A model generated the notes under the pieces. The model worked only from the letters and a program-made list of their open reading frames with translations, was not told where the DNA came from and ran no database searches. From G965200765 sp965203865 (GTDB taxonomy: Bacteria > Pseudomonadota > Gammaproteobacteria > Arenicellales > JAJDZL01): 64,000 bases of DNA. Shown piece after piece: positions 25,608 to 33,497 of this stretch. A program made the translations under genes and the position numbers. Location of the stretch: NCBI GenBank assembly GCA_965203865.1, contig OZ241916.1:1860001-1924000 (forward strand). The letters run 5' to 3'. The stretch's first letter is position 1. Every line of letters starts with the position of its first letter.

Positions 25608-26822
25608 ATGACTTTTATTGTTAGACAAATCGGTCGGCGGGAATTTATCGCGCTAATGGCAATCACAATGTCCATGGTTGCAATGTCCATAGATGTCATG
25701 CTTCCGGCCTTGTCCCTGATTGCTGACGACCTGAGTGCGAAGAGCGTAAATGACAGACAGTTGATTATCGGGATGCTATTCCTTGGGCTATCCTTCGGAC
25801 AACTTGTATACGGGCCAGTATCCGATACCGTTGGACGACGGGCACCCATGATTGTGGGATTTGCAATATTTCTGGTCGGGTGTGTTATGTCGGCGTTAGC
25901 TGAGTCGTTTACTACCATGCTTGTTGGAAGGTTTCTACAAGGATTAGGAGCAGCGGGACCTCGCATAATGAGTGTAACAATCATTCGGGACCATGCAGCC
26001 GGCGTGGAAATGGCCCGAATCATGTCGCTTGTGATGATGATATTCATTCTGGTACCCATACTTGCCCCCAGTGTTGGTCAGCTAGTGCTATTTATTGGAG
26101 ATTGGCGAATAATTTTCTGGCTGTTGGTTGCCCTGTCTGCACTTTCGCTTACCTGGTTTGTTTTTCGGCAGCCAGAAACCCTGAAACCTGATGACCGAAA
26201 TCCTTTGAAACTGTCTATATTGGCTCAGACTTTCGCTGAAACTGTATCAACTCGCCAGACTTTGGTAAACACCTTGGCAGCAGGTCTGGTTTTTGGCGCA
26301 TTTTTGGGGTATATAAATTCAAGCCAGCAGATTCTTCAAGAATTATTCAGTACTGGAAATTTGTTCCCGGTCTACTTCGGAGCACTGGCAGCTGCAATCG
26401 GTATTTCGTCATATTTCAATTCTCGCCTGGTCGTGCAATTCGGTTTGCGACCGATGTGTCGATGGTCATTGATATTTATAACTACTGTGTCGGCGGTATA
26501 TTTGATTTACATTCTCTTTTTTTCTTCCAATGTCTGGTTATTTATGATTTGGCTATCTCTCTGTTTTCTGGCCATTGGCACCCTTTTCAGCAATTTTCAT
26601 GCGCTTGCAATGGAGCCAATGGGGCATATTGCTGGTATGGCATCGTCGGTAACCAGTGCAATCATGACACTAATATCGGTAGCACTGTCCTACTTTATCG
26701 GACAAGCCTACAATGAAAGCGTCTTACCCTTGGTCATTGCCTTCATTGTTCTGCATCTGCTGGCTCTTGGATTGATACTGAAATTCGACCATAAATTCAA
26801 ACTCAAATCCGGTATTCAGTGA
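25608..26822 (+). CDS. Bcr/CflA-type major facilitator exporter
   Basis: A 12-helix inner-membrane drug:proton antiporter-like protein (404 residues). The MFS motif A appears as 'GPVSDTVGRRAPMIVG' (about 66-81) between helices 2 and 3. The N-terminal helix with 'SIDVMLPALSLIADDL' (about 27-42), 'GRFLQGLGAAG' and 'WRIIFWLLVALSAL' are typical of the Bcr/CflA group, as is the 'RQPETL' following helix 6. Substrates of relatives include bicyclomycin, chloramphenicol and sulfonamides, and many export metabolites. The natural substrate here is unknown. ATG 25608 fits the start of the first helix. A frame of 77 codons overlaps its stop by GTGA. Confidence 0.9.
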   Translation: MTFIVRQIGRREFIALMAITMSMVAMSIDVMLPALSLIADDLSAKSVNDRQLIIGMLFLGLSFGQLVYGPVSDTVGRRAPMIVGFAIFLVGCVMSALAESFTTMLVGRFLQGLGAAGPRIMSVTIIRDHAAGVEMARIMSLVMMIFILVPILAPSVGQLVLFIGDWRIIFWLLVALSALSLTWFVFRQPETLKPDDRNPLKLSILAQTFAETVSTRQTLVNTLAAGLVFGAFLGYINSSQQILQELFSTGNLFPVYFGALAAAIGISSYFNSRLVVQFGLRPMCRWSLIFITTVSAVYLIYILFFSSNVWLFMIWLSLCFLAIGTLFSNFHALAMEPMGHIAGMASSVTSAIMTLISVALSYFIGQAYNESVLPLVIAFIVLHLLALGLILKFDHKFKLKSGIQ

Positions 26823-27052
26823 ATACAGATGCCAAAAGAACCAAAAAAATGAAATTTCTGGATTCAGAAATTGCTCCCAATTTGAGAATAATTGATCGCT
26901 TATCATTTCGGCACCCAAATCAACAGTTAAAACTGGTTGCATGTCTGGCGGAACAGAATGGATTTGAGGCAATATTTACGATTGCATCTGCGAACACTAT
27001 GTTTATTCTGCACAACTCGCTGGCCTTGTTCGTGAAATCCAATCAACTCTGA
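26819..27052 (+). CDS. Doubtful small ORF overlapping the MFS stop
   Basis: A 77-codon frame begins with GTG inside the MFS stop (GTGA), an arrangement often used for translational coupling. An internal ATG at residue 11 is an alternative start. The product is soluble, mildly basic and has no motif I recognise. Codon composition resembles neighbouring genes only loosely. It could equally be spacer sequence before the phosphonatase-like gene, so I list it only as a possibility. Confidence 0.22.
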   Translation: MNTDAKRTKKMKFLDSEIAPNLRIIDRLSFRHPNQQLKLVACLAEQNGFEAIFTIASANTMFILHNSLALFVKSNQL

Positions 27053-27119
27053 TGCTCCAAGAGCAAAAATCTAGTTATCCCTTTGTCCGGAACTGCAATT
27101 GCCGAAAACATAAAACGTA

Positions 27120-27147
27120 TTGATTTTCAATACCTCTGGTAGATAAT
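27120..27147 (+). promoter_or_regulatory. Possible promoter of the phosphonatase-like gene
   Basis: TTGATT (27120-27125, 4 of 6) and GATAAT (27142-27147, 5 of 6) are 16 bases apart, and the start codon follows 55 bases downstream. A G-rich ribosome-binding site GGGGGG (27192-27197) precedes the ATG. The match is modest. Confidence 0.3.
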
Positions 27148-27202
27148 ATGAAAGGCTTATCAAGCCAAATCTGGATATTTAATCTTTAATCGGGGGGAAA
27201 TC

Positions 27203-28045
27203 ATGCAACTTGAATTCGTTTATTCAAGAAACTTTCGTGGTAAAGTCAAAGCAGTAATTCTTGACTGGAGCGGTACTGTATCTGATGCATATGTTATTGC
27301 GCCAGCCGTTGTATTCGTGGACGTATTCTCAAAACACGGCGTTGAAATTTCAATGGAAGAAGCACGCGGTCCGATGGGATTGCGAAAAGATCTCCACATA
27401 AAGGAACTGACCAAGGTTCCCGAAATTAGAGATCGTTGGAAAAAGGTTCATGATTCCGACCCTGTCCAAAGTGATGTGGACCGAATGTTCAAGGATTTTG
27501 TTCCAATGCAATTGGAATGTCTTCGCCGCTACACAACATTGCTACCCGGTGTTGCTGATACTACCAAGAAAATCCAGGATTCAGGAATCAAAATCGGAAG
27601 TACAACAGGCTTTTTACGAAGCATGGTGGATATTCTTGCAGAGGATGCAAAAGTGCAAGGATACAATCCCGATGTAACGGTAGCAGGCGATGAAGTTATT
27701 AATGGTGCTCGCCCAAAGCCTTTCATGATCTACAAGAATCTGGATATGCTTGATGTACACCCGATCCAGTCTGTCATCAAAGTTGATGATACGGTAAGCG
27801 GTGTCGGCGAAGGACTTAACGCAGGTTGCTGGACCGTCGGCATAGCACGATACAGCAACTACATGAATATAAACAGTCTGGAAGAAGCTGAATCAATTTC
27901 TGACTCGGAGATTGCCCAACGGCTTGAGTATTCAAGGGATCTGCTGGTAAAGTCAGGTGCCCACTATGTAATAAATGATTTTCCTGAACTACTGGATGTC
28001 ATTGAAGACGTGAATGAGCGTCTTTCACGGGGAGAGAAGCCCTGA
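27203..28045 (+). CDS. Phosphonoacetaldehyde hydrolase-like HAD enzyme (PhnX family)
   Basis: PhnX cleaves the C-P bond of phosphonoacetaldehyde, giving acetaldehyde and phosphate, by a Schiff-base lysine and an Asp nucleophile. The protein (280 residues, usual length) keeps the HAD motif 'ILDWSGTVSD' with Asp21, the cap motif 'GPMGLRKDLHI' with Lys62 and His65 at the positions expected for the Schiff-base Lys and its partner, 'TGFLRSM', and 'KVDDTVSGVGEGLNAGCWTVG'. Residues next to the Lys differ from Bacillus PhnX (KIDH becomes KDLH). No phnW transaminase or phosphonate transporter is present in the window, so the substrate may be a related phosphonate aldehyde. Confidence 0.82.
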   Translation: MQLEFVYSRNFRGKVKAVILDWSGTVSDAYVIAPAVVFVDVFSKHGVEISMEEARGPMGLRKDLHIKELTKVPEIRDRWKKVHDSDPVQSDVDRMFKDFVPMQLECLRRYTTLLPGVADTTKKIQDSGIKIGSTTGFLRSMVDILAEDAKVQGYNPDVTVAGDEVINGARPKPFMIYKNLDMLDVHPIQSVIKVDDTVSGVGEGLNAGCWTVGIARYSNYMNINSLEEAESISDSEIAQRLEYSRDLLVKSGAHYVINDFPELLDVIEDVNERLSRGEKP

Positions 28046-28072
28046 TATTTGAAAAACTATTGTGCGGCGACC

Positions 28073-28933
28073 TTATTTGTTTTTTGATGGTTTTACCAAG
28101 TGTTCAATCCAATTCGCAACTTCCCGGAATCTTCGTTTAGTACTTAGGATGTCTGCGTCAATTCCCAATGCCCAGGCAAGGTCGCGTCTTTCGGGATTGG
28201 TGTGAATATCGTCAAGTTTCTGTGCATAGTCATTCACTGCGGCTTCATCGGCAAAAAATCCCATGCCGATGAGCCTTTCAGTGCGACACCGAATTAATGC
28301 TGCCATTTCTTTCAGGTTGTACTCCGGATGGTACTGGATGGTCCACATTACCCCGTTTTCTGATTTGATTTCCAGTGCTTGCACTTCCGAGTGATCATTG
28401 CCGGACAAAACTGTTGAACCTTGCGGTGCACCATCAATTTCATCTTCATGACTGGCAAAAGCATCAAAAACCTTGGGTTTTCCTTCATAAAGCGGATGGC
28501 TGAGTCCTTCACTTGTCAGGGTTATCTTGCGTGCGAAGCCCATCTCTCTGCCCTTCGGGTTCTTCCTTACACTACCACCAGCAGCAACTACTCCAACCTG
28601 TAATGCCCAGCAACTACCAAAACTGGGGATGCCGGCCCGGAATATTTCTTTCTGCAATTCGACTTGACGTTTTACTGCCGGATTATCCTTGTCTACCACA
28701 GACAAATTCGAGCCTGTCATTGCAGTACCATCGTAAGAACTCAACTCGACTCCCGCAGGCAGTGAACCATCTGGGTCCGCTGGAGTAATTATGTCCACAG
28801 TTGCTTCTGGACAAACTGTTCGCAGCATGGCCTTATAAAGGTCGCTGGCAACACTCATACCGCCCGCTTCCAGCTCTTCGCGACCCTTTTGCTGGTATCC
28901 TTCAATTACCAAAAATTTCAAATTGTCTTGCAT
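28073..28933 (-). CDS. Class I glutamine amidotransferase-like protein
   Basis: A cytoplasmic protein of 286 residues with a GATase1 fold. The nucleophile elbow 'FGSCWALQ' carries Cys108, and the catalytic His-x-Glu is in 'QYHPEYN' (His202, Glu204). It is related to stand-alone GMP-synthase-like amidotransferases such as those acting on gamma-glutamylated amines, but has its own N-terminal ('IEGYQQKGREEL') and C-terminal (about 215-286) extensions. The ammonia acceptor or hydrolytic substrate is unknown. It faces the phosphonatase-like gene (27 bases between stops) and lies 28 bases after a HAD hydrolase, with which it is probably co-transcribed. Confidence 0.85.
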   Translation of the reverse strand: MQDNLKFLVIEGYQQKGREELEAGGMSVASDLYKAMLRTVCPEATVDIITPADPDGSLPAGVELSSYDGTAMTGSNLSVVDKDNPAVKRQVELQKEIFRAGIPSFGSCWALQVGVVAAGGSVRKNPKGREMGFARKITLTSEGLSHPLYEGKPKVFDAFASHEDEIDGAPQGSTVLSGNDHSEVQALEIKSENGVMWTIQYHPEYNLKEMAALIRCRTERLIGMGFFADEAAVNDYAQKLDDIHTNPERRDLAWALGIDADILSTKRRFREVANWIEHLVKPSKNK

Positions 28934-28961
28934 CGCTTTTTAATCATTCCAATCATTTTCG

Positions 28962-29726
28962 TTAGTGAATTTTGCTATTCATCCGGTCAAGAATTCCGAT
29001 AAATTCACCATAGTCCTCACATACCGCATCTGCTTTTGTTGAATTTGCATCAGTATTGCGACTGCCAACAAATAAAATTGCGCGCATTCCAAGAGCATGC
29101 GCTCCGTCAATATCCTTCTTCTCCCTGTCCCCGACATGAACAATTTCGGTCGGGGCAACATTCAATTGCTTGGCAGCACATAAAAACATGTCGCGATGAG
29201 GCTTTGAATGCCCTACTTCATCCGAGAAAGCAAAACCGCTGAAATAGTCAAGCATGCCAAACATCCTAAGCCACTCTCTTAAATTCCGCCCCGGTGTTAC
29301 AATCGTATCGGAAATCACACCGAGAGGATATTGTTTGCTCAGAGATTCCAAAATATTTTTAATTCCTTGAACCGGTGCCGGCGGAATCTCAATTTCCATA
29401 TTTTCAGTAGCTGAAACTATTTTGCGAAACGCATCCTCAGGAATTTTTCTACCAATTTTTTCGAAAATCCGTCGAATTTGCACATCGACTGTCCATGTAA
29501 TGCAATTATCGTACCAGTCAATTCGAAATTCCGCGTCGGTTTCGTCGTAAGCTTTATTTACAACATCCCGCGAAATAGCCTGGTAGTCATTAGCTGCCTT
29601 CCACAGTAGGTGTCGCCGCTCATCGTGCTTGGTGCGCAATCCCCTTCTTTTACGTTCAGGTTCATCAGAGTCATCTTGAATGACTGTATCCCACAGATCA
29701 AATGTTATTGCTGAAATTTTTGTCAT
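28962..29726 (-). CDS. HAD-family hydrolase
   Basis: A soluble phosphatase-like enzyme with HAD motif I 'FDLWDTV' (residues 9-15 from the chosen start), motif II near 'LGVISDTI', motif III Lys in 'GHSKPHRDMF', and motif IV 'VGDREKKDIDGAHALGM'. It resembles haloacid dehalogenase/phosphoglycolate phosphatase-like members, but the substrate cannot be assigned. The frame is open to a TTG at 29789. I use ATG 29726 because the family fold begins five residues later ('ISAITFDLWDT'), and the extra 21 residues are basic and AT-rich without support. It is the first gene of a pair with the amidotransferase and divergent from amt. Confidence 0.85.
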   Translation of the reverse strand: MTKISAITFDLWDTVIQDDSDEPERKRRGLRTKHDERRHLLWKAANDYQAISRDVVNKAYDETDAEFRIDWYDNCITWTVDVQIRRIFEKIGRKIPEDAFRKIVSATENMEIEIPPAPVQGIKNILESLSKQYPLGVISDTIVTPGRNLREWLRMFGMLDYFSGFAFSDEVGHSKPHRDMFLCAAKQLNVAPTEIVHVGDREKKDIDGAHALGMRAILFVGSRNTDANSTKADAVCEDYGEFIGILDRMNSKIH

Positions 29727-29884
29727 AAAATACGATTTCCTAACTAATATGATAGAATAACGCCTAAATTTGAATATCTTCATCTTCAATGAGGATGAAA
29801 TCCTAATCCGCCATTTCAGCTGATTGTGATTTGTTTCCTTATTGTAGATGATTTTTCACTTTTCACCAGATAACAAGGATACTG

Positions 29885-31189
29885 ATGAATAAATTTTTCT
29901 ATATCAAGAGTTTATCGCTGACGACAATTGTTCTCAGCACTGTGTTCGTGCCGCGTGCAGTATTTGCAGCTGACGGGCTAGATAGCGGTGATACAGCCTG
30001 GTTGATTGTATCAACTGCTTTGGTTCTAATGATGACGCTGCCGGGGCTTGCACTGTTTTATGGTGGACTGGTTCGCTCCGTGAACGTTATATCAGTGTTG
30101 ATGCACTGCTATGCCATTGCCTGTATATCTTCAATTCTGTGGTTTGTATTGGGATACAGCTTGGCTTTCGGAGACGGTGGTTCATTGAATTCGGTCATTG
30201 GTGGTTTCGACAAAGTCTTCCTGGCAGGAGTCAGTTTTGATACTTTGGCGGGCACCATACCAGAAACCGTGTTTTTCATGTTTCAGATGACATTCGCAAT
30301 TATTACCCCGGCCTTGATTGTTGGGGCATATGTAGAACGGATCAAATTTGTACATGTCATTTGGTTTAGCGGAATATGGCTACTAGTAGTCTATGCTCCG
30401 GTCACTCACTGGATTTGGGGCGGCGGCTTTCTGGCTACACTCGGAGTTTTCGACTTTGCAGGCGGGCTGGTTGTTCATGCCACGGCAGGCGCTTCTTCGC
30501 TGGTCATTGTCGCATTATTGGGAAAACGAAAGAAATTTCCAGACGACTTGCCCCCACCTCACAATCCAGGTCTTACTGTAATCGGAGCTTCGCTCCTTTG
30601 GGTGGGCTGGTTTGGTTTCAATGCCGGGAGTGCTGTCGCATCCGACGGGTCTGCCGGAATGGCTATGGTAGTAACTCATATTTCTGCGGCAACTGCCTCA
30701 CTTGTGTGGCTGTTTTTGGAATGGTGGCAATTCAAGAAGCCTAGCCTGATTGGCACAGTTACTGGCACCATAGCAGGACTTGCCACAGTTACCCCTGCCT
30801 CTGGTTTTATTGGCCCGATTGGCGGGGTCGTTTGCGGGCTTCTCGGGGGGATAATCTGCTACTACGCTGTAAATATTATTCGAGAGAAAATGAAGTTGGA
30901 CGATTCGCTTGATGTTTTTGCAGTCCATGGTGTTGGCGGAATTACCGGAACACTCCTTATTGCTGTTTTCGCTTCTGCAAGTCTAGGCGGAGTGGGACTT
31001 GAAGATGGAATGTTTGCACAGTTGATTCGCCAGGTTGCCGGTACCGTAGTGGTCGTTATCTGGTCTGCCATCATTACATATCTGATTGTCGTAGCACTTC
31101 GAGCTGTTGTTGGACTCCGAGAGTCTGAGAAAGCAGAAGCAGAAGGACTTGACTATACCGCTCACGGCGAAAGAAGTTACAACCTCTAA
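29885..31189 (+). CDS. amt: Ammonium channel Amt
   Basis: A trimeric inner-membrane ammonium/ammonia conduction channel. The protein (434 residues) has a cleavable signal peptide (about 1-28, 'AVFA') and 11 transmembrane helices. Conserved pore features include 'GGLVRSVNV', the Phe gate region 'ETVFFMFQMTFA', 'WIWGGGFLATLGVFDFAGG', the first pore His in 'VHATAGASSL', and the second in 'VHGVGGITGTL'. The ribosome-binding site AAGGA lies 6 bases before ATG. It is followed after 19 bases by a PII gene, the standard amt-glnK partnership, in which PII plugs the channel when nitrogen is plentiful. Confidence 0.97.
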   Translation: MNKFFYIKSLSLTTIVLSTVFVPRAVFAADGLDSGDTAWLIVSTALVLMMTLPGLALFYGGLVRSVNVISVLMHCYAIACISSILWFVLGYSLAFGDGGSLNSVIGGFDKVFLAGVSFDTLAGTIPETVFFMFQMTFAIITPALIVGAYVERIKFVHVIWFSGIWLLVVYAPVTHWIWGGGFLATLGVFDFAGGLVVHATAGASSLVIVALLGKRKKFPDDLPPPHNPGLTVIGASLLWVGWFGFNAGSAVASDGSAGMAMVVTHISAATASLVWLFLEWWQFKKPSLIGTVTGTIAGLATVTPASGFIGPIGGVVCGLLGGIICYYAVNIIREKMKLDDSLDVFAVHGVGGITGTLLIAVFASASLGGVGLEDGMFAQLIRQVAGTVVVVIWSAIITYLIVVALRAVVGLRESEKAEAEGLDYTAHGERSYNL

Positions 31190-31208
31190 TTGATTTAGGA
31201 ACGAAAAA

Positions 31209-31580
31209 ATGAAAGCAATAGTTGCAGTAGTTAAACGTCACAAGGTTGACGATGTAATTGACGAACTTCGAAAAGTACCTGTTCTCGGTATCACAACATG
31301 GGAAGTACTTGGGTTCGGTGCAGAGCCCAAGGAAGATGTTGAAATTTACCGCGGGCATGAGTACAGGCTACGCCTGAAACCGATGGTGCTGATCATGTCG
31401 GCAGTAACAGAGGAAATGCTGGAAGGTGTGATGAATATCATCAGAGATTACGGCAATACAGGGGAGATCAGTGCTGGCAAGATTTTTGTTCTCGAGCTTG
31501 AAGATGTAATGAGAATACGAACCGGAGAATCCGGTCTTGCAGGACTGCTCAGATCCGAGCAAAAGCTGGAGACATCCTAG
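31209..31580 (+). CDS. PII-family nitrogen regulatory protein with divergent T-loop
   Basis: A PII signal protein (123 residues) linked to Amt. The trimer fold is clear. The C-loop signature 'MRIRTGESG' (101-109) and the T-loop tyrosines Tyr47 and Tyr52 in 'IYRGHEY' are kept. Other positions differ from GlnB/GlnK. The T-loop base is 'GFGAEPKEDVE' rather than GFGRQKGHTE, so the Gln that coordinates Mg-ATP and 2-oxoglutarate is not evident. The B-loop 'TGEISAGKIF' replaces TGKIGDGKIF. It may therefore sense nucleotides differently or respond weakly to 2-oxoglutarate (inference). Gene order and start (ATG with an AGGAACG purine stretch upstream) support co-expression with amt. Confidence 0.9.
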   Translation: MKAIVAVVKRHKVDDVIDELRKVPVLGITTWEVLGFGAEPKEDVEIYRGHEYRLRLKPMVLIMSAVTEEMLEGVMNIIRDYGNTGEISAGKIFVLELEDVMRIRTGESGLAGLLRSEQKLETS

Positions 31581-31649
31581 TAGATTTCTGGATTTGTCTT
31601 CGAATTTGAAAATTTTCAGAGTATAGATACTCTGAGTAACCATACTGAA

Positions 31650-31682
31650 CAACAGGCGATCTTACCAATTGATCGCCTGTTG
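31650..31682 (+). terminator. Perfect 12-bp hairpin after the PII gene
   Basis: CAACAGGCGATC (31650-31661) pairs perfectly with GATCGCCTGTTG (31671-31682) around a 9-base loop. It lies between convergent genes, so it may end transcription from one or both sides. No strong T-run follows on either strand (CTTCATTT on plus), which weakens the terminator call. A second, shorter hairpin (7-bp stem, 31617-31634) precedes it. Confidence 0.5.
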
Positions 31683-31819
31683 CTTCATTTGTACAGATTT
31701 CAATCACAATTTCCAGATGAGAATCTGTCTGGAAATTTTTACCAACCACGCCAAAAATGATTGCTTTATTGGCTCACGAATACATTCAGAAGCAATTCCA
31801 AAAAAGATTTACTCTGCTA

Positions 31820-32584
31820 TTATTCGCAAACCACGCCATCTCCGTCTCCATCGCGCATGAATTTGTAGGCTACATGGCTCTTCCGCACTGGGGCAATTCC
31901 ATGTTTTCGCGCCTCCTTGCAGGTAATTCTTCCGTTACCGTCATCGTCCCATTGACTAATTGCAGAGGGGCTTGAACCGGCCACCGGTGAATTTAATCCC
32001 GTACCACTCGCTGGTTGCCTGTTATTTTCAACAACAACCATTTCAAAAGAAGAACAGTTTGACAATACTGATTCCAGTGCTTGCGCTTCCCTTGAGTCGA
32101 CGGTTAATCGGTATTTTCGTTTTACTTCAACAATGCGATTAGCATACCAGCAACGATTGATTTGAGGTAGCCATTCGGCAGCATCATAATGTTTTTTCTG
32201 ATGCCGATTCACCTGAGGACTGGCCAAGGTAAGATTCAAAAGATCTGAGGCAAATTGCCGTTTTACAGCAGGACTAGATGCACAGAGTCCGCTATCATGA
32301 GCTTCGGCGGCGGCTACTATATGCTCAATGTCGGTCTGCCCCTTGTTGGCAAAAAAAGTACCCGTGTAAGGACCATATATTCCCCCCAAACTGGAAATAA
32401 TACGATCTTCAACCGACTGCGAATACGGATAGTCTTTACGGCTGTATGGTGCACACCGATTTTCCGATGCAACGACCAATCCGCGCCAACTCTGCTGAGC
32501 ATACGATGATTGTGCATGCCAAAACAGCAAATTGGTAAAAATCAACGCGGCAACCACAATCGCAGTAGATTTAATTTGAAACAT
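31820..32584 (-). CDS. Secreted HNH-type nuclease with C-terminal Excalibur calcium-binding domain
   Basis: A protein of 254 residues. The signal peptide (about 1-29, cleavage near 'SYA') is followed by an HNH/DUF1524-like nuclease core with 'TDIEHIVAAAEAHDSG' (Glu87-His88) and 'DLLNLTLASPQVNRHQKK' (Asn117, Asn126, Lys). The C-terminal 43 residues form an Excalibur domain with 'DDDGNGRITCKEA' and 'DGDGDGVVCE', a paired EF-hand-like calcium site with two cysteines. It is probably an extracellular or periplasmic DNase used for nucleotide or phosphate salvage (inference). The gene starts 34 bases after livF on the same strand with an AAGG ribosome-binding site, so it may be the last cistron of the liv operon. 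It is convergent with the PII gene. Confidence 0.82.
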   Translation of the reverse strand: MFQIKSTAIVVAALIFTNLLFWHAQSSYAQQSWRGLVVASENRCAPYSRKDYPYSQSVEDRIISSLGGIYGPYTGTFFANKGQTDIEHIVAAAEAHDSGLCASSPAVKRQFASDLLNLTLASPQVNRHQKKHYDAAEWLPQINRCWYANRIVEVKRKYRLTVDSREAQALESVLSNCSSFEMVVVENNRQPASGTGLNSPVAGSSPSAISQWDDDGNGRITCKEARKHGIAPVRKSHVAYKFMRDGDGDGVVCE

Positions 32585-32618
32585 TTTTGTACCTTTCAGT
32601 TACGAACAGAGGCAGAAT

Positions 32619-33497
32619 TCAATTATTGGACTTGGAAGTGTTGTCAGGGCCGCCACCCCCAAGAAACAAACTGCCGACTTCAACATCTTCAAGCAAATCA
32701 GTTCCGGACCCAGCCTTGACTATCTGACCCGAAACCAGTACATAGCCAATATCAGAGAATTCCAAACCTTTTTTTGCGTTCTGCTCTACCATAATGATGG
32801 TTTTATTTTCCGAATGCTGCAGATCGTCAAGAATTTCAAATACCATATCGATAAACCGGGGTTCAAGACCGATAGACGGTTCGTCGACTAGCAAGATTTG
32901 TGGATTCATAATCAATGCACGAGAGATCTCCAGTAATCTACGTTCACCGCCCGACAATATCCCTGCTTTCTGATTTCGACGTTCTCGCAATCGGTCATAT
33001 TTTTCCATTATGAGATTCGCAGCTTCTTTGGCTTCCTCTTGCGAGTCTTTCAAAAAGCCGCCCATCCACAAATTTTCTTCAACCGTCATGTCTGGAAAAA
33101 CCGAGTTATCCTGCAGTACGTATGCAATTCCTGCATCGCGTAACTTCTGATTAGAACTCATACCGGTTATATCTCTGCCGTCTATAGAAATCGTACCGCT
33201 ACGAATATCTGTAAATCCATAAATTGAGTGCAATACAGTAGACTTGCCAGCACCGTTTGGTCCAATCAGACAAAGCGATTGCCCTTTCGCTACCGCGAGG
33301 TTGATATCATGCAATACATTGATTTTTCCGTAACCTGAATTCAACCCTGAAATCGAAATAAACGGCATTGGATTTGCCAAATCATTCAGAAATTCCAAGC
33401 CTGGACGATTTGGAAACGATTCTTTGACCTGCCTTACTACATCGTCAGCGGACAGTGCGATTGATTCGTCTTGTTCCTGCATATCCGGGGCTTGCAT
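32619..33497 (-). CDS. livF: LIV-type ABC transporter ATP-binding protein LivF
   Basis: One of two cytoplasmic ATPases of a branched-chain amino-acid-like (HAAT family) importer. It has Walker A 'GPNGAGKST' (about 79-87), the Q-loop in 'YVLQDNSVFPDMTVEENL', signature 'LSGGERRLLEISRAL' and Walker B 'ILLVDEPSIGLEP'. Unlike typical LivF (about 235 residues), it has about 45 extra N-terminal residues ending in 'NDLANPMPFISISGL'. The methionine in that stretch could be the functional start, which would give a usual length. It shares one base with livG. Substrate specificity is set by the binding protein and is unknown. Confidence 0.93.
   Translation of the reverse strand: MQAPDMQEQDESIALSADDVVRQVKESFPNRPGLEFLNDLANPMPFISISGLNSGYGKINVLHDINLAVAKGQSLCLIGPNGAGKSTVLHSIYGFTDIRSGTISIDGRDITGMSSNQKLRDAGIAYVLQDNSVFPDMTVEENLWMGGFLKDSQEEAKEAANLIMEKYDRLRERRNQKAGILSGGERRLLEISRALIMNPQILLVDEPSIGLEPRFIDMVFEILDDLQHSENKTIIMVEQNAKKGLEFSDIGYVLVSGQIVKAGSGTDLLEDVEVGSLFLGGGGPDNTSKSNN

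Noticed and set aside
25547..26059. Minus-strand 170-codon frame at the start of the MFS gene
   Set aside because: It mirrors the hydrophobic helices of the transporter in a complementary frame and has no ribosome-binding site or motif.
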